Positions 24,241 through 36,900 of a DNA stretch of 64,000 bases are shown piece after piece (position 1 is the stretch's first letter; the number at the start of each line of letters is the position of its first letter). The DNA lies in assembly GCA_029962745.1 (NCBI GenBank), contig CM057157.1, positions 20,778,410 to 20,842,409 on the forward strand, read 5' to 3'. This DNA is from Echinometra lucunter (Eukaryota > Echinodermata > Echinoidea > Camarodonta > Echinometridae). Made by a program: the position numbers and the translations under genes. The notes beneath the pieces are model-generated. The model made no database searches. It was not told the origin of the DNA and was given only the letters and a program-made list of their open reading frames with translations.

Positions 24241-25310
24241 GAAATCATTTCATATCGCAGAGATTGGTCCTCATTTCTTGAATGGAATGTTAAGGTGGCT
24301 CGATTTTTTTTAATTGACACTTCTTTTTAGAGTATGAAACATCCTGTTTCTTATTCTGCGTGCGAGCGAAGCGAGCGAGCCAAAACTTCCAAGTTCTTGT
24401 TACAAAAATGTTATTTTGTCATCAAAATACACTCTAGGCCTATGAGATTATTTGAATGTTATATTTGGCAACCTTGCTGCCAAATAGCACCTCGTTGGTC
24501 CAATTATTGTTTACTGTCCAAACTACCCAGCAGTCAGTACGAGCGAGCAAAGCGAGCGAGAAAAACACACTCTTTTGACGATCGATAATAGGCTTATAAG
24601 GTATTTGAATGGTATTTTTGGTCACCTTTCTATCAAACATATTCTAGCACCTCGCTTGTTCAATCATTTGCTGTTCAAAAAACACCCTGTTTTAAAAAAT
24701 TACGAGCGAAGCGAGAAAGAAAAACACACTCTTTTGAAGATAAAATATCATCGTCGTCAGAACACACTATAGGCCTTCTAAATTACATATATTTGGCCAG
24801 TTCACTTGCATACCCATTCGTTTTCTGTATCTAAATATTATACGAGTAAACGCAGCAAGCGACGAAAAATTTACACTCTTGAATACGCCTCAAAGATATC
24901 TAAATTGTATATTTGATCACCTAACCGTCAAATATGACGACCTTTGGGTTGTCGCTTGCCATCCAGAAACCATTCTGTTTATAAATGAGTGAAGCGAGCT
25001 ATACAGTGCACCGACAAAAAAAAACCCTCTTATTTTCTTTAAAAATAAAACGTAGAACTGCCGCCAAAATAAACTAGTTGATTTTGATGATGTACTCCTT
25101 CCCACAGAATACGAGGATACTTTGACATCTAGCTGCAAAAATAGTGTAATATTCGGACATGTTGCTGAGGAATAAGAGTGCTTGCTACTCCAAAATATCG
25201 TGATTCTAGATTTTATGAGCGAGCGTAGCGAGCGAGCGAAAAAATGGATTTTAAAAAAATTAATGAGAACAGGTTCTACTGTATCATTACTCCATTCTAA
25301 TAATTTAATT
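24240..25310 (-). repeat. CTCGCTCGC tandem-repeat element, copy B (inverted)
   Basis: Reverse complement of the 6.4-8.9 kb element. GAGCGAAGCGAGCGAG-type cores lie at about 24363, 24542, 24705 and 25217, and the matching flanks GTTGCTGAGGAATAAGAGTG and GCTGCAAAAATAG at about 25120-25180 correspond to 6530-6600. Shorter than copy A, with fewer units. Non-coding. Confidence 0.8.
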
Positions 25311-26222
25311 TGCATGCATTTTATCGGCATTTGTATGATAGGAATAGGAATGTAATACTGAATTTTAGTATGCAAAAAAATGCCATTTTCATGGACGAAT
25401 TTTCGAAAAATCTCCCCACCGTGGGAGGGGGGATACCCCCTCCCTCCCACACCCCGCTCGCTCGCTTCATTCCCTCGCCTTCGCCCCCCAAGGCAAGGTC
25501 AAGGTGAGGTCCAAGGCAGTGTCTTCTGTTTTAGGTCGTCGTGCTGTTCGACTCCTTGTAGTTTATATTTCTAACAAATTATGACTAGAAGGATAGTATA
25601 TCATTAGACAGAAAGACAAGATGCAAAAAATTTTCATTTCGAAAGAATAGTAATATCATGCGAGTAGAACAATAACATAACATTAGATAGAGATACAGGA
25701 TGCATACCAAATTCCTGTCATAAACATAGTACTATAAACGGCACTGGTTGAAATATTTGAAATGCGAGCGAGCGCTTCCTAATTTTTCCTTTTCTTTTCA
25801 GTTATCTTTTTCTTGACTCTTTTCCCCTTTTTTTAATTTTTTTTTAAAAAGGGGATTAACACGGGCATGTAATTTTGGATGGTGAATTATTTGGGGATGA
25901 TGATAAAGGCCATCACTCCTACCCAAAATATTGGGGGAGATATATATACCCACACCCCCCCCCCCCCCCCCGTCCCGGATGGACATCCATGGTCTTAACC
26001 TAAAAAAAAAACAAACCTTTTTATCCATTTGTAATTTTGTCGGGTGTTATTTTTATGAAAGAGCAGTGCATTGAAACCAGATAATGGCAGCGAACTCGGA
26101 TTTTTTTTTTTTTTTTTTTTTTACTGCTGAGGCCCGGACCTTGAACCCCTAACTCACCTTTAGGTGCAAATTTTAAGACAAAAGGGTACCCATCTATAGG
26201 GATTTCTCGCAAAACGCAGACC

Positions 26223-26510
26223 CATGTTTAGGGATTTGTCGTTCAAACTCGACCCTTTCCTAAGAGTATAATTTACAGTACAAATAAACACAATCAACAT
26301 TTTTATTGCAGATTAAAACCATCTTGGTTTTATTTTGTACTCCTTAACTTTCTTCTAAACTAAAGAAATGGATTGAAAAAAGTACACGAAGCACAGGATT
26401 TCGGGATACCACCCATGTTTAGGGATTTTGTGGAAAAATGTGAACCCATGTTTAGGGTTTTTTTGTAGAAAACCGGGACCCATGTTTAGGAATTTCTTGT
26501 GAAAAAGCGA
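26223..26510. repeat. Tandem CCCATGTTTAGGGATTT motif
   Basis: Variants of CCATGTTTAGGGATTT(T)(C/G)T recur at 26223, 26411, 26440 and 26478, with further variants near 26200 and 26510, separated by similar AAA-rich spacers. A degenerate short-unit repeat; no coding meaning found. Confidence 0.5.
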
Positions 26511-26584
26511 CCCATTTGGGTGGCATATCCCCGTATAGCGTATACATGGAAGTATGCCCCCCTTCCCCTTTTCTGTATTTTAAT

Positions 26585-26741
26585 CCGCGAGTGCCGATGC
26601 TCGAGCGTACGCGTTGAGCGCGCGCGCAGCAGCTGGCTGCATTATGCATTATGCATAGCTAGCTAGCTCTCAATATATCTCGATCATAGTTTCATTTGTA
26701 CACAAACAATGCATCGGTCCCGCCCATACATTCTTTACGAG
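26585..26741 (+). promoter_or_regulatory. Candidate CpG-rich promoter/non-coding first exon of PATJ/MPDZ
   Basis: A CpG-dense patch (26585-26635) is followed by ordinary sequence ending ACGAG|GTGAGTTAC, a consensus donor at 26742. The first coding exon has an upstream acceptor, so a non-coding exon must exist, and this is the best candidate within 5 kb. Inference only. Confidence 0.25.
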
Positions 26742-26900
26742 GTGAGTTACATTCAAAAAGCTGTAATTGCATCGAAATTTTGCTTTTTAATCACATTTTC
26801 TGCCACATATTATATTGCGTGGACTCTAAGTCTTAAGTTGGAGGTAGATTCTAGATAAGAAATTGAGAAAGTGAAAAAGAATCGTCTATCTACTTGAGAG

Positions 26901-26937
<37 letters not shown>

Positions 26938-27060
26938 GAGTGAGAAAGGAAGTAGTCTAACTTCAAGTAGATCTCGACCATGATTAACTTTGATTTATGT
27001 TTTGATGATGATCGCTTGATTTATACTTATAGGCCCATGTTTTTTGCCTCAATTTTAACT

Positions 27061-28265
27061 AGAGTATGTGCTCCTGTGGGCGGCCGTGACCTGTGAGCGT
27101 CCGGTGGTGAATAAAAACTAAAAATTGAAAAAATATTTTTGATATCCCTTCAAAAATTAACTTGGACAGTCTCACTCTCATTTATTCTAGTGCACCAAAA
27201 AACATAGCTAGCGAAAGCAGTTTGAGTCTCACTCAACATCATTAGAAAGCGACACCATTAGTTGGAGAATAGGGGACCGGAATGCGCGCGCATGCCATTT
27301 GTACTGTGCAGAGATCGGCAGCAACAGCCGAAAGTCAGGGTATGTGACAAGTCCATGATCAAGTTCAAAATGACTTTAAAATAGAGTACCGGCTCTGGTG
27401 TGCGGCCGCTTAAAGGGAATTTGCTGATTAGATTTATTAATTAAAGACTCACACATAGTTCAATACCATCAATGCAGAGTCCAAATACCTGCTAATTGAA
27501 TAGAGGACAAACTTAAAATTATTGACCAATTACATGGTCAGTAGTGTCCATTTTTCAAAACGATGTTAGGGGTCCTGTGTGCGGCCGCCCCTACCCCTGT
27601 GGGCGGCCGCCTTTCATTTGGCGAGCATTTAGCGCCGTATTTGTGACGAAGTAAACAAAATTAATATTGTATTTCATGCTTTACACACCAATACTTTATG
27701 AAAAGTAATAATACTGTGTAGAAACCCATAAAATCTGTCAAAAGTGATGATCTACCAAATGCTGTGACAAAAAAATAAAGGCAGAGTACAATCTCCTACA
27801 AAAACCTGCATTTTGTACACGTTTGAATAGGGTGGCCGCTCACAGGACCCATCTTGAGAAATGGCTCTGGTGAGCGGCCACCCCCATGCAACTTTTTCTC
27901 TAGTGGTATAAATAAGAATTTGTGCAGCAAAATATGGACCATGAACTTCATTCTCAAATCAGTTATCAAATTGAGCAAATAAAGCTTAAGTGTTGGCTTA
28001 AGTATGTCAAAGTTTCTTAACTTAAAAGTTAAGAAACTGCCATTTTTCAGTCAGTGACTGGTGGTGTCGACTTCTAATGATATTCAGCGAGACTCATTAC
28101 GCTTACTGCTTTCGCTGAGTATGTTTTTTGGTGCACTAGAACTACCTGAGATTGTCCAAGGTAATTTTTGAAGGGATATCTAAAATATTTTTTAATTTTT
28201 AGTTTTTATTCACCACCGGCCGCTCACAGGGGACGGCTGCCCACAGGAGCACATACATGTACTCT
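27061..28265. mobile_element. Inverted-repeat element 1 (arms 27061-27262 and 28058-28265)
   Basis: The ends AGAGTATGTGCTCCTGTGGG and the complement near 28265 start about 200 bases of inverted similarity through GGTGGTGAATAAAAACTAAA and GTGCACCAAAAAACATA. The interior holds the left arm of the larger element 2, so the two overlap. No open frame of note. Confidence 0.75.
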
Positions 28266-29973
28266 ATGTTTTAATCAAGTAATTATGTTCAAATATATTA
28301 CATTGTCCTCTCGGCTTTCAAATGTGTGATTATGTGGTGAAAATCATTTTGATTTTTGCCAGAAAAGTTCTCAAACTCACAAATGTTTCATCCATGAATC
28401 TTGTGTAAATCGTCCCCTTCGCCGCCGACTCTGCCGCTGTCATCGGCTGCATTTGTTTGCACACAAATGAATGTGTGCGCACGTTCCGGTCCCCTATTCT
28501 CCGGGTTTGCCCATTAGTCAAGGACGGAAAAATGGCAGTTTCTGAACTTTTAAGTTAAGAAACTTTGACATACTTAAGCCAATACATAAAAGGGCAATTC
28601 CACAACATGTGCCATGGGACACAGAGCTCAAAATTTGAATTCGCACTGTGTCCTGTTACTGTTAATTCCAAATAGAAATCTAAAATTACTACTGGGTCTT
28701 CTTTTTGTTATTAATAAACATTTAAGATAAAAAAAAATTGCAATTTGACCTTCCTACGGAGAATGACATAAACAAACAAAAATTTACAAATATGGGACAA
28801 TGGTCAGGGAAATGTGCTTTAAATGCCTCTTATTCTTATATTTAGTCATTTTTCTCAGATTTTTTTCATGCAACTGATTTTAATGGATTACTTTAACAAA
28901 TTTTGGGTAGTTAATAAGTAAAACGGTAATGCATAACATCATTTATGTAACGTCAGACAGTTACCAACATGCCTTCACTAAATTTTTTGTGGCACGAAAA
29001 CAAATTATTCAAATTCCTCATTATTTTGCACATCTCTCCCAAGGAACCTATGGTGTATTGTCATGTGAATTACATAATCCTTACAAGTCTGAGACATGAG
29101 ATATATAAATTTGATTCTACACCATTATTTTCCATGTCTTTTTTGCGTAACGTCAGTGACGTCATGCACTATTTTCGCTTGCTGTGTGATAAGAAATGCA
29201 GTTTAAGATAAAATCTGTCCATGTGTTTCTTCCCTATTATCATCATATTTATCTATAGTAATTAAAAGCCGAAGCAATTGTCATTCACAAAATTACAGTA
29301 TAAACAATGCCACTAGTGCTCTATCTTGGTAACGTCAGTTACCGTGGAATTGCCCATATGCTTTATTTGTTCAATTTGATACCTGATTTGATTTTTATTT
29401 AAGAGAATGAAGTCAATGGTCCATATTTTGCTGCAGAAATTCTTGTTTACACCACCAGAGAAAAAGTTGCATGGGGATGGCCGCTCACCAGAGCAGAGCC
29501 ATTTTTCTAGATGGGTCTGGTGAGCAGCCACCCTTTGTAAAACGTACATATGAAATGCAGGTTTTTGTAGGAGAGTGTACTCCACCTTTGTTTTTTTGAC
29601 ATGGCATTTGATAAGATCATCACTTTTGACAGATTTTGTGGGTTTCTACAAAATATTATTACTTTTCATAAAGTATTGGTGTGTAAAGTATGAAATTTAA
29701 TATTGATTTTGTTTACTTAGTCACAAATATGGCGCTAAATGCTCGCCAAATGATAGGCGGCCGCTCACAGGACTCCTAACACCATTTTGAAAAATGGACA
29801 CTACTGACCAGTGACCACATAATTGGTCAATAATTTTAAGTTTGCCTTCTATTATTTAATTAGCAAGTATTTGGACTCTGCATTGATGGTGTTGACCTGT
29901 GTGTGAGTCTTTGATTGATATAATATAATCAGCAAATTCCCTTTAAGCGGCCGCACTCCAGAGCCTGTACTCT
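27383..29973. mobile_element. Inverted-repeat element 2 (604-bp arms)
   Basis: Arms 27383-27986 and 29359-29973 are inverted copies, about 90% alike by eye. They run from AGAGTACCGGCTCTGG through GCGGCCGCTTAAAGGGAATT to CAAATTGAGCAAATAAAGC. A further inverted pair (27994-28047 with 28528-28589) continues the arm inward. The recurrent motif GCGGCCGCTCACAGG appears about a dozen times in both elements. No coding sequence. Confidence 0.78.
28591..29355. mobile_element. TIR element nested in one arm of element 2
   Basis: Ends AGGGCAATTCCAC and GTGGAATTGCCC. It separates parts of the right arm that are contiguous in the left arm, so it is an insertion. The interior holds GTAACGTCAG copies (about 28948, 29148, 29330) and one perfect TGACGTCA. 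Confidence 0.7.
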
Positions 29974-30917
29974 AGGCCTATGTAACCCATGACAGGAATT
30001 ATATGAAACCTAATTTGATCAGATTTTTTTTTCTTTAAATTGGCAACACCACTGGTGTTGTATTTTTCTTTTATTGCATTTTCGTATGAGATGTCATTAA
30101 TGTCATGCATGTATCTGAAATTAATATCAATTCAGAGAAAGTATATGTAGCATGGGGGTTTGTGTCCTGACATGTAAAAAAAATGAAGCCTTCTTTTTTG
30201 TCTTTAGATTAAACAAAAACTATGCATGGAATACATGTAGTGCTAATCACCATCAATATTTGTTCTTTATAATATTGTCTAACACTTCGTGCTAAAAATT
30301 CTAAAACAAACGCTTGTAAACTTTTTCAACTGGCTGTTTAAAATTGACTGTCTGGATACACAGCCTGTCCGGACACACAACAACTGGGTATACTGTATAT
30401 AGATTAATTAAAAATTTGCCAGTTTGCAAGCCAAAACTGGTTTTGAACTTTCCATCATGTTGCCAATCGAAGGATTTTAGAACTTATTTTTCTTTAAAAC
30501 ACACTCTGCATCGATTGACAATTAGTGACGCTATGGACAGTGGCCACAGTATGTAGGCAAAATTTATTTGCTCTTTCTGCACATATGGTGTGCAGTTGGT
30601 GTGTTTTTAACTTCTTTTAGGGCTCTGCATCGATAATTTTCGCAATTTTATTTTTTAGATCTAACTTACAAGTAGATCCTGTTATGTCTTCATGTTATAT
30701 ATAATTTTCATGTTTTTATTTACCTAACTTTCATGTGACTGAATTATCCTTCTAAAAAAGTAACATGTCTATACAGTTTGGTACATACATGTAAATGTAT
30801 ATGGAAAATCCTATAGGCTACTACAGAGTACCGTATAGTCTAGGCCTGCAGAAATATAGATATTTCTTCATTCACATCTATAGTAATTAATCATTTTGAT
30901 TTTTCTTTTCTCTTCAG
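29974..30917. other. Region before the first coding exon of PATJ/MPDZ
   Basis: AT-rich, probably intron between a non-coding exon and the start-codon exon. Nothing recognised other than the acceptor at its end. Confidence 0.4.
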
Positions 30918-30987
30918 ATTTTCAAATTTTAAAACGCAACTGATCACATGATACAAGTGCACTAAAGAAAGATGGCAGTCATAGCCG
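30918..30987 (+). CDS. PATJ/MPDZ: PATJ/MPDZ exon 1 (5'UTR end and start codon)
   Basis: An acceptor (TTTCTCTTCAG) precedes 54 bases of 5'UTR, then ATGGCAGTCATAGCCG at 30972 and a consensus GTGAGT donor, phase 1. The ATG has A at -3 and G at +4. The single G joins the AC of the next exon as GAC, giving MAVIADTQRAV just before the L27 domain. The acceptor implies at least one upstream non-coding exon. Confidence 0.75.
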
Positions 30988-33900
30988 GTGAGTGTTGCAC
31001 TTTCTAACCTTCACTGTAGCTTAAATCTTACACTACGGAGTACATCTGGATGTGAAACAGACCATTACAAGAGACAAAACTGCTCATGGTTAGTTCTTTA
31101 ATCGTCAGTTCAAAGTAACAGTGTGCAGGAGAAAAAAGGTCCCTTATGCAAAGCAGACTTTTTATATTTTATCATTTTATACGGTTGTAGTACTTCCATA
31201 CTCTTTTAAAGGATAACTAGTAGCATCAGCTTTTTTTTTTTGTTTTTGTTTTTTGTTTTTGTTACCTTTACAGTTCCTATTTCCTGCAAAGATTTAGACA
31301 TGAAGTAGAACTGAGCATTTTCTTGGGGTAATACCAAAAGAATTTTTCTGCTCACTGAGAGACAAGTTCTCATTTGCTGTTGCAAAGTCTTGACCCTTTT
31401 TTATATTTCGGTACAGACACACAGAGAGCAGTGAGCATTCTGCAGGGTCTTCAAGGGAGGCTGATAGCTGCAGGAGACCCAGAACTAGGGGAGCAGTTCG
31501 CTTCCATGATAGACCTCCTAGCCAGTCCTTCCTTCCGGCACCTCCTCAACCTTCAGCAGTCTGTACGAGAGCTCAAGCACCACCTCGACAATGGCCCCCC
31601 TGGTCAAACCGTCGAGGACTTTGGATTCACCCTTGAAGGACAGTTGGTTGTGCCAGAGCAGGAGTCGGATCAAGAGCCAGAGCAACCGTACCGTGTCTCG
31701 ATTGGCCCCCAGCACCCGTATGCCTTCGAGAACAAGATGTTTGAAGGGGATGAGGGGGCAGTCATAAAGAAGCAGGACGTTGCACCCGTGGCATCAGCTC
31801 CACGTCCTCCCAGTGATGATGATGACTCAGAAGACCAGGACGAACTGATGGAAAGCAGGTCTATTCCCCTGGAGAAGGCCAATGAAGACTTGGAACAGGC
31901 GCTGAGAGAACTGGCCCTTGGAAGAGAGGTGCTGAGCATTGAACTGGTGAAACCAGAAGGTCGAGGGCTAGGATTCAGTGTGGTAGGACTCAAAAGTGAG
32001 AACCAGGGAGAACTTGGGATCTTTGTGCAACAGATACAGAAGAATGGTGTTGCAGCAAGGTAAGTCAATTAGTGACTTTACATATATTCTTCAGAGCATG
32101 CCTTGAAGTATACTGAAAGATTCCTGTGACAAAGTCCAAGAGAGAAACTGTTTTACATTTGTAGATCTTGCAGTCAAGACTATGACTGAGACCAAGACCG
32201 ATAACTCAGAAATGAGAGATTTAAATTGGTCTCACTACATCATTGCATATTATCCCTACCTATTCCATTAACACCCCCTCAAAATGGTGTTGGCCATTAT
32301 TCCCTCTTCTTCGCTGGGCTGTGATACCCCAGGCAAAGGCTCTCTTTTCTTAAATGTTATGTTGGGTCATCACTTTTTGTATATATATGGTTACTACTAC
32401 ACTGTGAAATTTGTAAGGTACCAAGTCCACTGGAAATCAAATTCTCTAGGCGCACTAGTGCAAAAGATAGAGAGATATAAAAGCGATTACCTCTTTTGTA
32501 TCATTATTAACATTGTTATTATTATTATTATTATTATTATCATCATCATCATCATAATTGATTATTATTCTTATTGAATATTTGGCATCATGATGACCTA
32601 GAAGGGGAAAAGCGAACTTAATCATTGACCCTTAGGTGTCTCTCGACATAACTAATGGGGATGTAATTAGGGCTGTTACCGAACCGCCGAACATGGCACT
32701 TCCGAACAGGATCGAACCGAACCGAACTCAAAGGCCAAGTTCGGAAGTTCGGCAACTTATAACACAGGATCATTGATTTAGCCCTCGGTAAAGACCTTGT
32801 CCTGTATTCATTATGCTAAATGGGAGATACATGTACACCTTTACTTTATTAAAAAAATTAATACATACATTTATTGGTGGGATTTCTTTTAATTCATCTT
32901 CTAAATTTTTTTTCTTAAATAAAAGATAGAAAAACACTTAATACAGCTTGTGTCTCATTTTTCATTTGATTCTGATAAATTTCATAATATTTGGCACCAT
33001 GAATTCTAGTTGGTTTCCCCAAAAATCATGTTAAAAGCTTCAAAATATGCCTAAAGATACTCACGATTGTAATCGATCGTAACAAGGTTATAATCGATTA
33101 ACAATTATGATCGATCATAATACTAAATAAATATTTTTTAAAAATAAAATGGAAAAACACTGTTTTATTGATAATTTCTTTTAATATTTTTGTTCCTTTC
33201 CTTTATTTTGATTTTTTTTAAAATTTTCTCTTGTTTTCTATTAATCAGTATATGAAAATTATCTTTCCCTTCAGTCAGAAAATAAAATAAATAACAAAGA
33301 ATCATGCAATAAATACAGTAACTATTTTTTGTCATACAAAATATATTTATAAGAAACAGTGACTTCCAAGTGCAGTAAAGATAGAGAGGGTTCTGGTGGT
33401 CATTTGTTATCGATGCTCACACTTTTATTTTTTTTATACTGTATTGCCGAACCCCGAACCGAACCAAAATTCGGAAATACAAGTGCCGAACTCTGCTGAA
33501 CCGAACGAACCCGAACATGGTGCTAAATTTACAGCCCTAGATGTAATGCATGTGCAGGTGTGCAACTTGTACAACGTGAATGGGTCAAAACATTTTCTTT
33601 AACCCAAAGAGGTACAGCATCACCTTTAGGAGACGCTTTTGCAGTATCTGTTGGTTCAAAATGTTGGGCAGTACATATCATACATGAGCAGAAGGAGAAA
33701 AATGCACTGATAAATTTGAGCCCATTCCCATCGCCATATAGTGTGGTGTTCTCAAATTAGAGCAGTTTAACTGTAACTAATCATTAAACGCTTTAAATTG
33801 GCAACGCAATGAATCATACATAATCACTATTTCTGTGTTCAAATTGGCAATTTCTAATTGAATTTTACAATTATATTTAATTTTGGTTTATGTTATATCC

Positions 33901-36900
33901 ATATTTATTTTTTTCAAGCTATGTAAGTGTGGAAAAAAATAATTTTCCTTGCCAATTTGAGGATTGAAGATGATTAATTTAGACCTCAAGAAAGCTCTGT
34001 ACTGCTAAGGGTTAAAAAGAAAATCAGGGTGAAAGTTGAACTGACAGCCGAGCAGAATAAGCAGAGGAAAAGAGTTCCAGTGACATTTCAGATTAACGGA
34101 TACCAATATCATCTCGCATTCATACTGGTATACATACATGTATGAGTCACATTACTTATCCCAGCAGGAATAATGATTTGTTGGCTCATGAGTGTTTTTG
34201 TTTTAAGTACATGTGTAATAAGTGTTCTTATTTTACTCAATGGCTACTGGAACCAGGTAGCCCCTGTATTAAGTAGGCCTGAGTCAGTTCGGTCAGCACC
34301 GCTGCCCGGTACCCGACCGCTGCTGCCGGGCACCGGTGCACCAGTGAAATACATAAAATAATGACAGTGTCAAAAGACTTTAAAATTTGATCAGTTTAAG
34401 AACTAAATTTCTTTCTTTCTATTATAGCTTTCACACAGTATTGAGTTTCAAACCTTGAATCAATGAAATGGAACTGTGGAAGTAAGATTAGCATGCAGGA
34501 TTTCTTGCACAAATTTATCTGTGTCTACGAGGTCGTATGGTGGCTGGAGGCCGCCATATTGTAAACACATGTATGCTTTTTCGCCGAAAGATGGCTGGCC
34601 AGCGAGTTCTGTTGCCACAACACACACAAATCACATCATTACACACACAGACATTGTCATTCACCACAAGAAAGTCCCAGTCATAGTCACCTACAAAAAG
34701 CGGTCTGAGCTTTGAAAGTTGTGCTTCATGGTTAGCCTCGTTCAGCCTTTGCAGTTATTTGTTTAAGCCAAACAAGTACCAAAATACATGTAAAGTACTT
34801 GGTTTTGTAGTTCCATGGATTTTGTTGTTACACTGAGTTGAAACAATGTTGTTACAAGCTTCTACATGTACATATTTAAAGGCATTGGTTAACATTGCTA
34901 TAATTTTTTAAAAAAACTCATTCTGCTACTTGAAAATGGGATAAACATAAGGGTTATAGTGTAAAAATAGTGTAAAAATTTGAAAGTTTTAAAGTATAAT
35001 ATCCACAGGAAGTATTTTCAGATATAAGAAATGTGAACCAATGTTTGAAAAATATATAAGGGTCGGTTGCACAGACTAGATGTAAGGAGTGTGCATACGC
35101 GCATGGCTCTCCGGACCATACTGTCTGTATTAGTGCATCACGCGGAGGGAGGCAAATAACAGTTTTTTTTTAACTCAAGCAAATATTTATTGTCTCTGAG
35201 ACCCAAAATAATAACAAGGCGGTTTGCGTCTTACTAAACAGTTTTTCATTCTAAGTTATGGTTGGTTTCAGGGTTTCTGAGTACAAATACAAGTATTCAT
35301 ACAAGTGCTGACAAAGTTAGCCGATGCCTTTAACATACTTCTGTGGAAACCGAAAGAAGTCGTACATGTATATGCCCTAGTCAAAGATTCCATTTTTCAC
35401 AGAAGGGTGAACATGCTGTGCAGTTTTAACTCATGCTACAGTCACAGATTTATAATTGATCAATATGAAATCATTACAGTATGATTCTTTCTCATAAACC
35501 TAATCAGTTTCATCTTCATCATTTGAAATGTACTGGGAGATGCATGACAAAACGAACAGTTAGTGAGGTAGCAAGAAAATTTTTGAACATAAAAATGCCA
35601 GTTAAGCTTGATTATTTTCCCCTAAGCAGTGATATAATTTTTCACAAATAGCATTTTACCAAGACATCTGATTCAAGAAGCAGGCATGACATGGATGATA
35701 TCGCAGTGTCATTAAACAATGCAATCACACGGCTATTAAGACATAAAACCTTTGCATTATCAAACTGGGTCATTCTCTCAAACCTGAAACAAATTCACCT
35801 CTATCATATTCCAACCTCTTTTTTAGCCAACATACATGTACATGTATGTCCTTGGCTTGATTGGATTGCAAGGGTGCATCACATAAGTTGAGGGGCATAT
35901 TTCATAAGTTGGGATGACAGTGAAAAACATGTATTTTCAAAACAAGTGCAGTATATGATACTCTGGTGTTTCACAAAAGATTCTTTATATTGCATGAAAC
36001 GCAGAACTTCAATTTTTTTCTCTTTTTCGTCTTTGTTATTGTTTATTGTACATTAAAAAATTAGTGCATCTTACCTTGGTATGCATTTTGTAAGAGCCGA
36101 GTGCATACACGCATACATTCATTGTTTTGAATTTTCATATTGTGTCATGGTTTACAAACTAAGGTAATGATGTGCAACATGGACTCGTGTTCTTCTCACA
36201 ATGTTGCACTTACAGACATATTATGTGCATTCAAATTTTCAGTGAACGTGTACAAAGCATTTCAACTCACCAATGATGTTCAACTGTTTATCTCATGCTT
36301 ACTTGCTCTTTCTGACACAAAATAACTGTCATCCTTTCTCCTATCATGGAGTGCAAAATATCAGTTCAAGCTGCATTGATGTCTTTGATAGAAAACAAGT
36401 CAGTTGTGCTGCTATTTCGCAAACTTACATAGATGAAATAAAAATGCTGGAAAGTTCCCGCCTGAGGCTTCTTATACTCTGTTGCTCCAAGACTGCATAA
36501 TGTCAAGAAGCATGGCCTAGCTTAATTTGCATTTTTACACCTGGGATGTATTTAGTACCAAAACTATTTCCAAAGTTCCCGCCTGAGGCTTTTTATACTC
36601 TGTTGCTCCAAGACTGCATAATGTCAAGAAGCATGGCCTAGCTTAATTTGCATTTTTACAGGCTGGGATGTATTTAGTACCAAAACTATTTCCAAAGTTC
36701 CCGCCTGAGGCTTTTTATACTCTGTTGCTCCAAGACTGCATGATATCAAGAAGCATGGCCTAGCTTGATTTGCATTTTTACACCTGGGATGTATTAAGTA
36801 CCAAAACTATTTCCAAAGGCTAAGCTGAATGAAATTGGGAATGTACTTTCCCATACCCTATCCTGGACTAAATAGAATGAAAGCATACATTAATTACCGG

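Larger units (their letters stand above)
25311..27060. other. Intergenic, low-complexity rich
   Basis: No exon besides the candidate promoter patch at 26585-26741. Contains a 17-base C run (25955-25971), a T-rich run (26101-26122), repeats of CCATGTTTAGGGATTT (26223-26500) and a GA run (26902-26935). Confidence 0.5.

Noticed and set aside
24334..25450. Possible CRISPR-like array of regularly spaced repeats
   Set aside because: Units are diverged, 150-180 bases long and eukaryotic in context; they match the satellite-like array at 6.4-8.9 kb.
29157..29164. Isolated TGACGTCA as a functional CRE
   Set aside because: It is inside a transposable element with related GTAACGTCAG copies; no evidence of promoter context.
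31670..32068. Antisense open frame of 132 codons opposite PATJ/MPDZ exon 2
   Set aside because: Shadow of a real coding exon; Ser-rich composition comes from reading the acidic sense codons backward.
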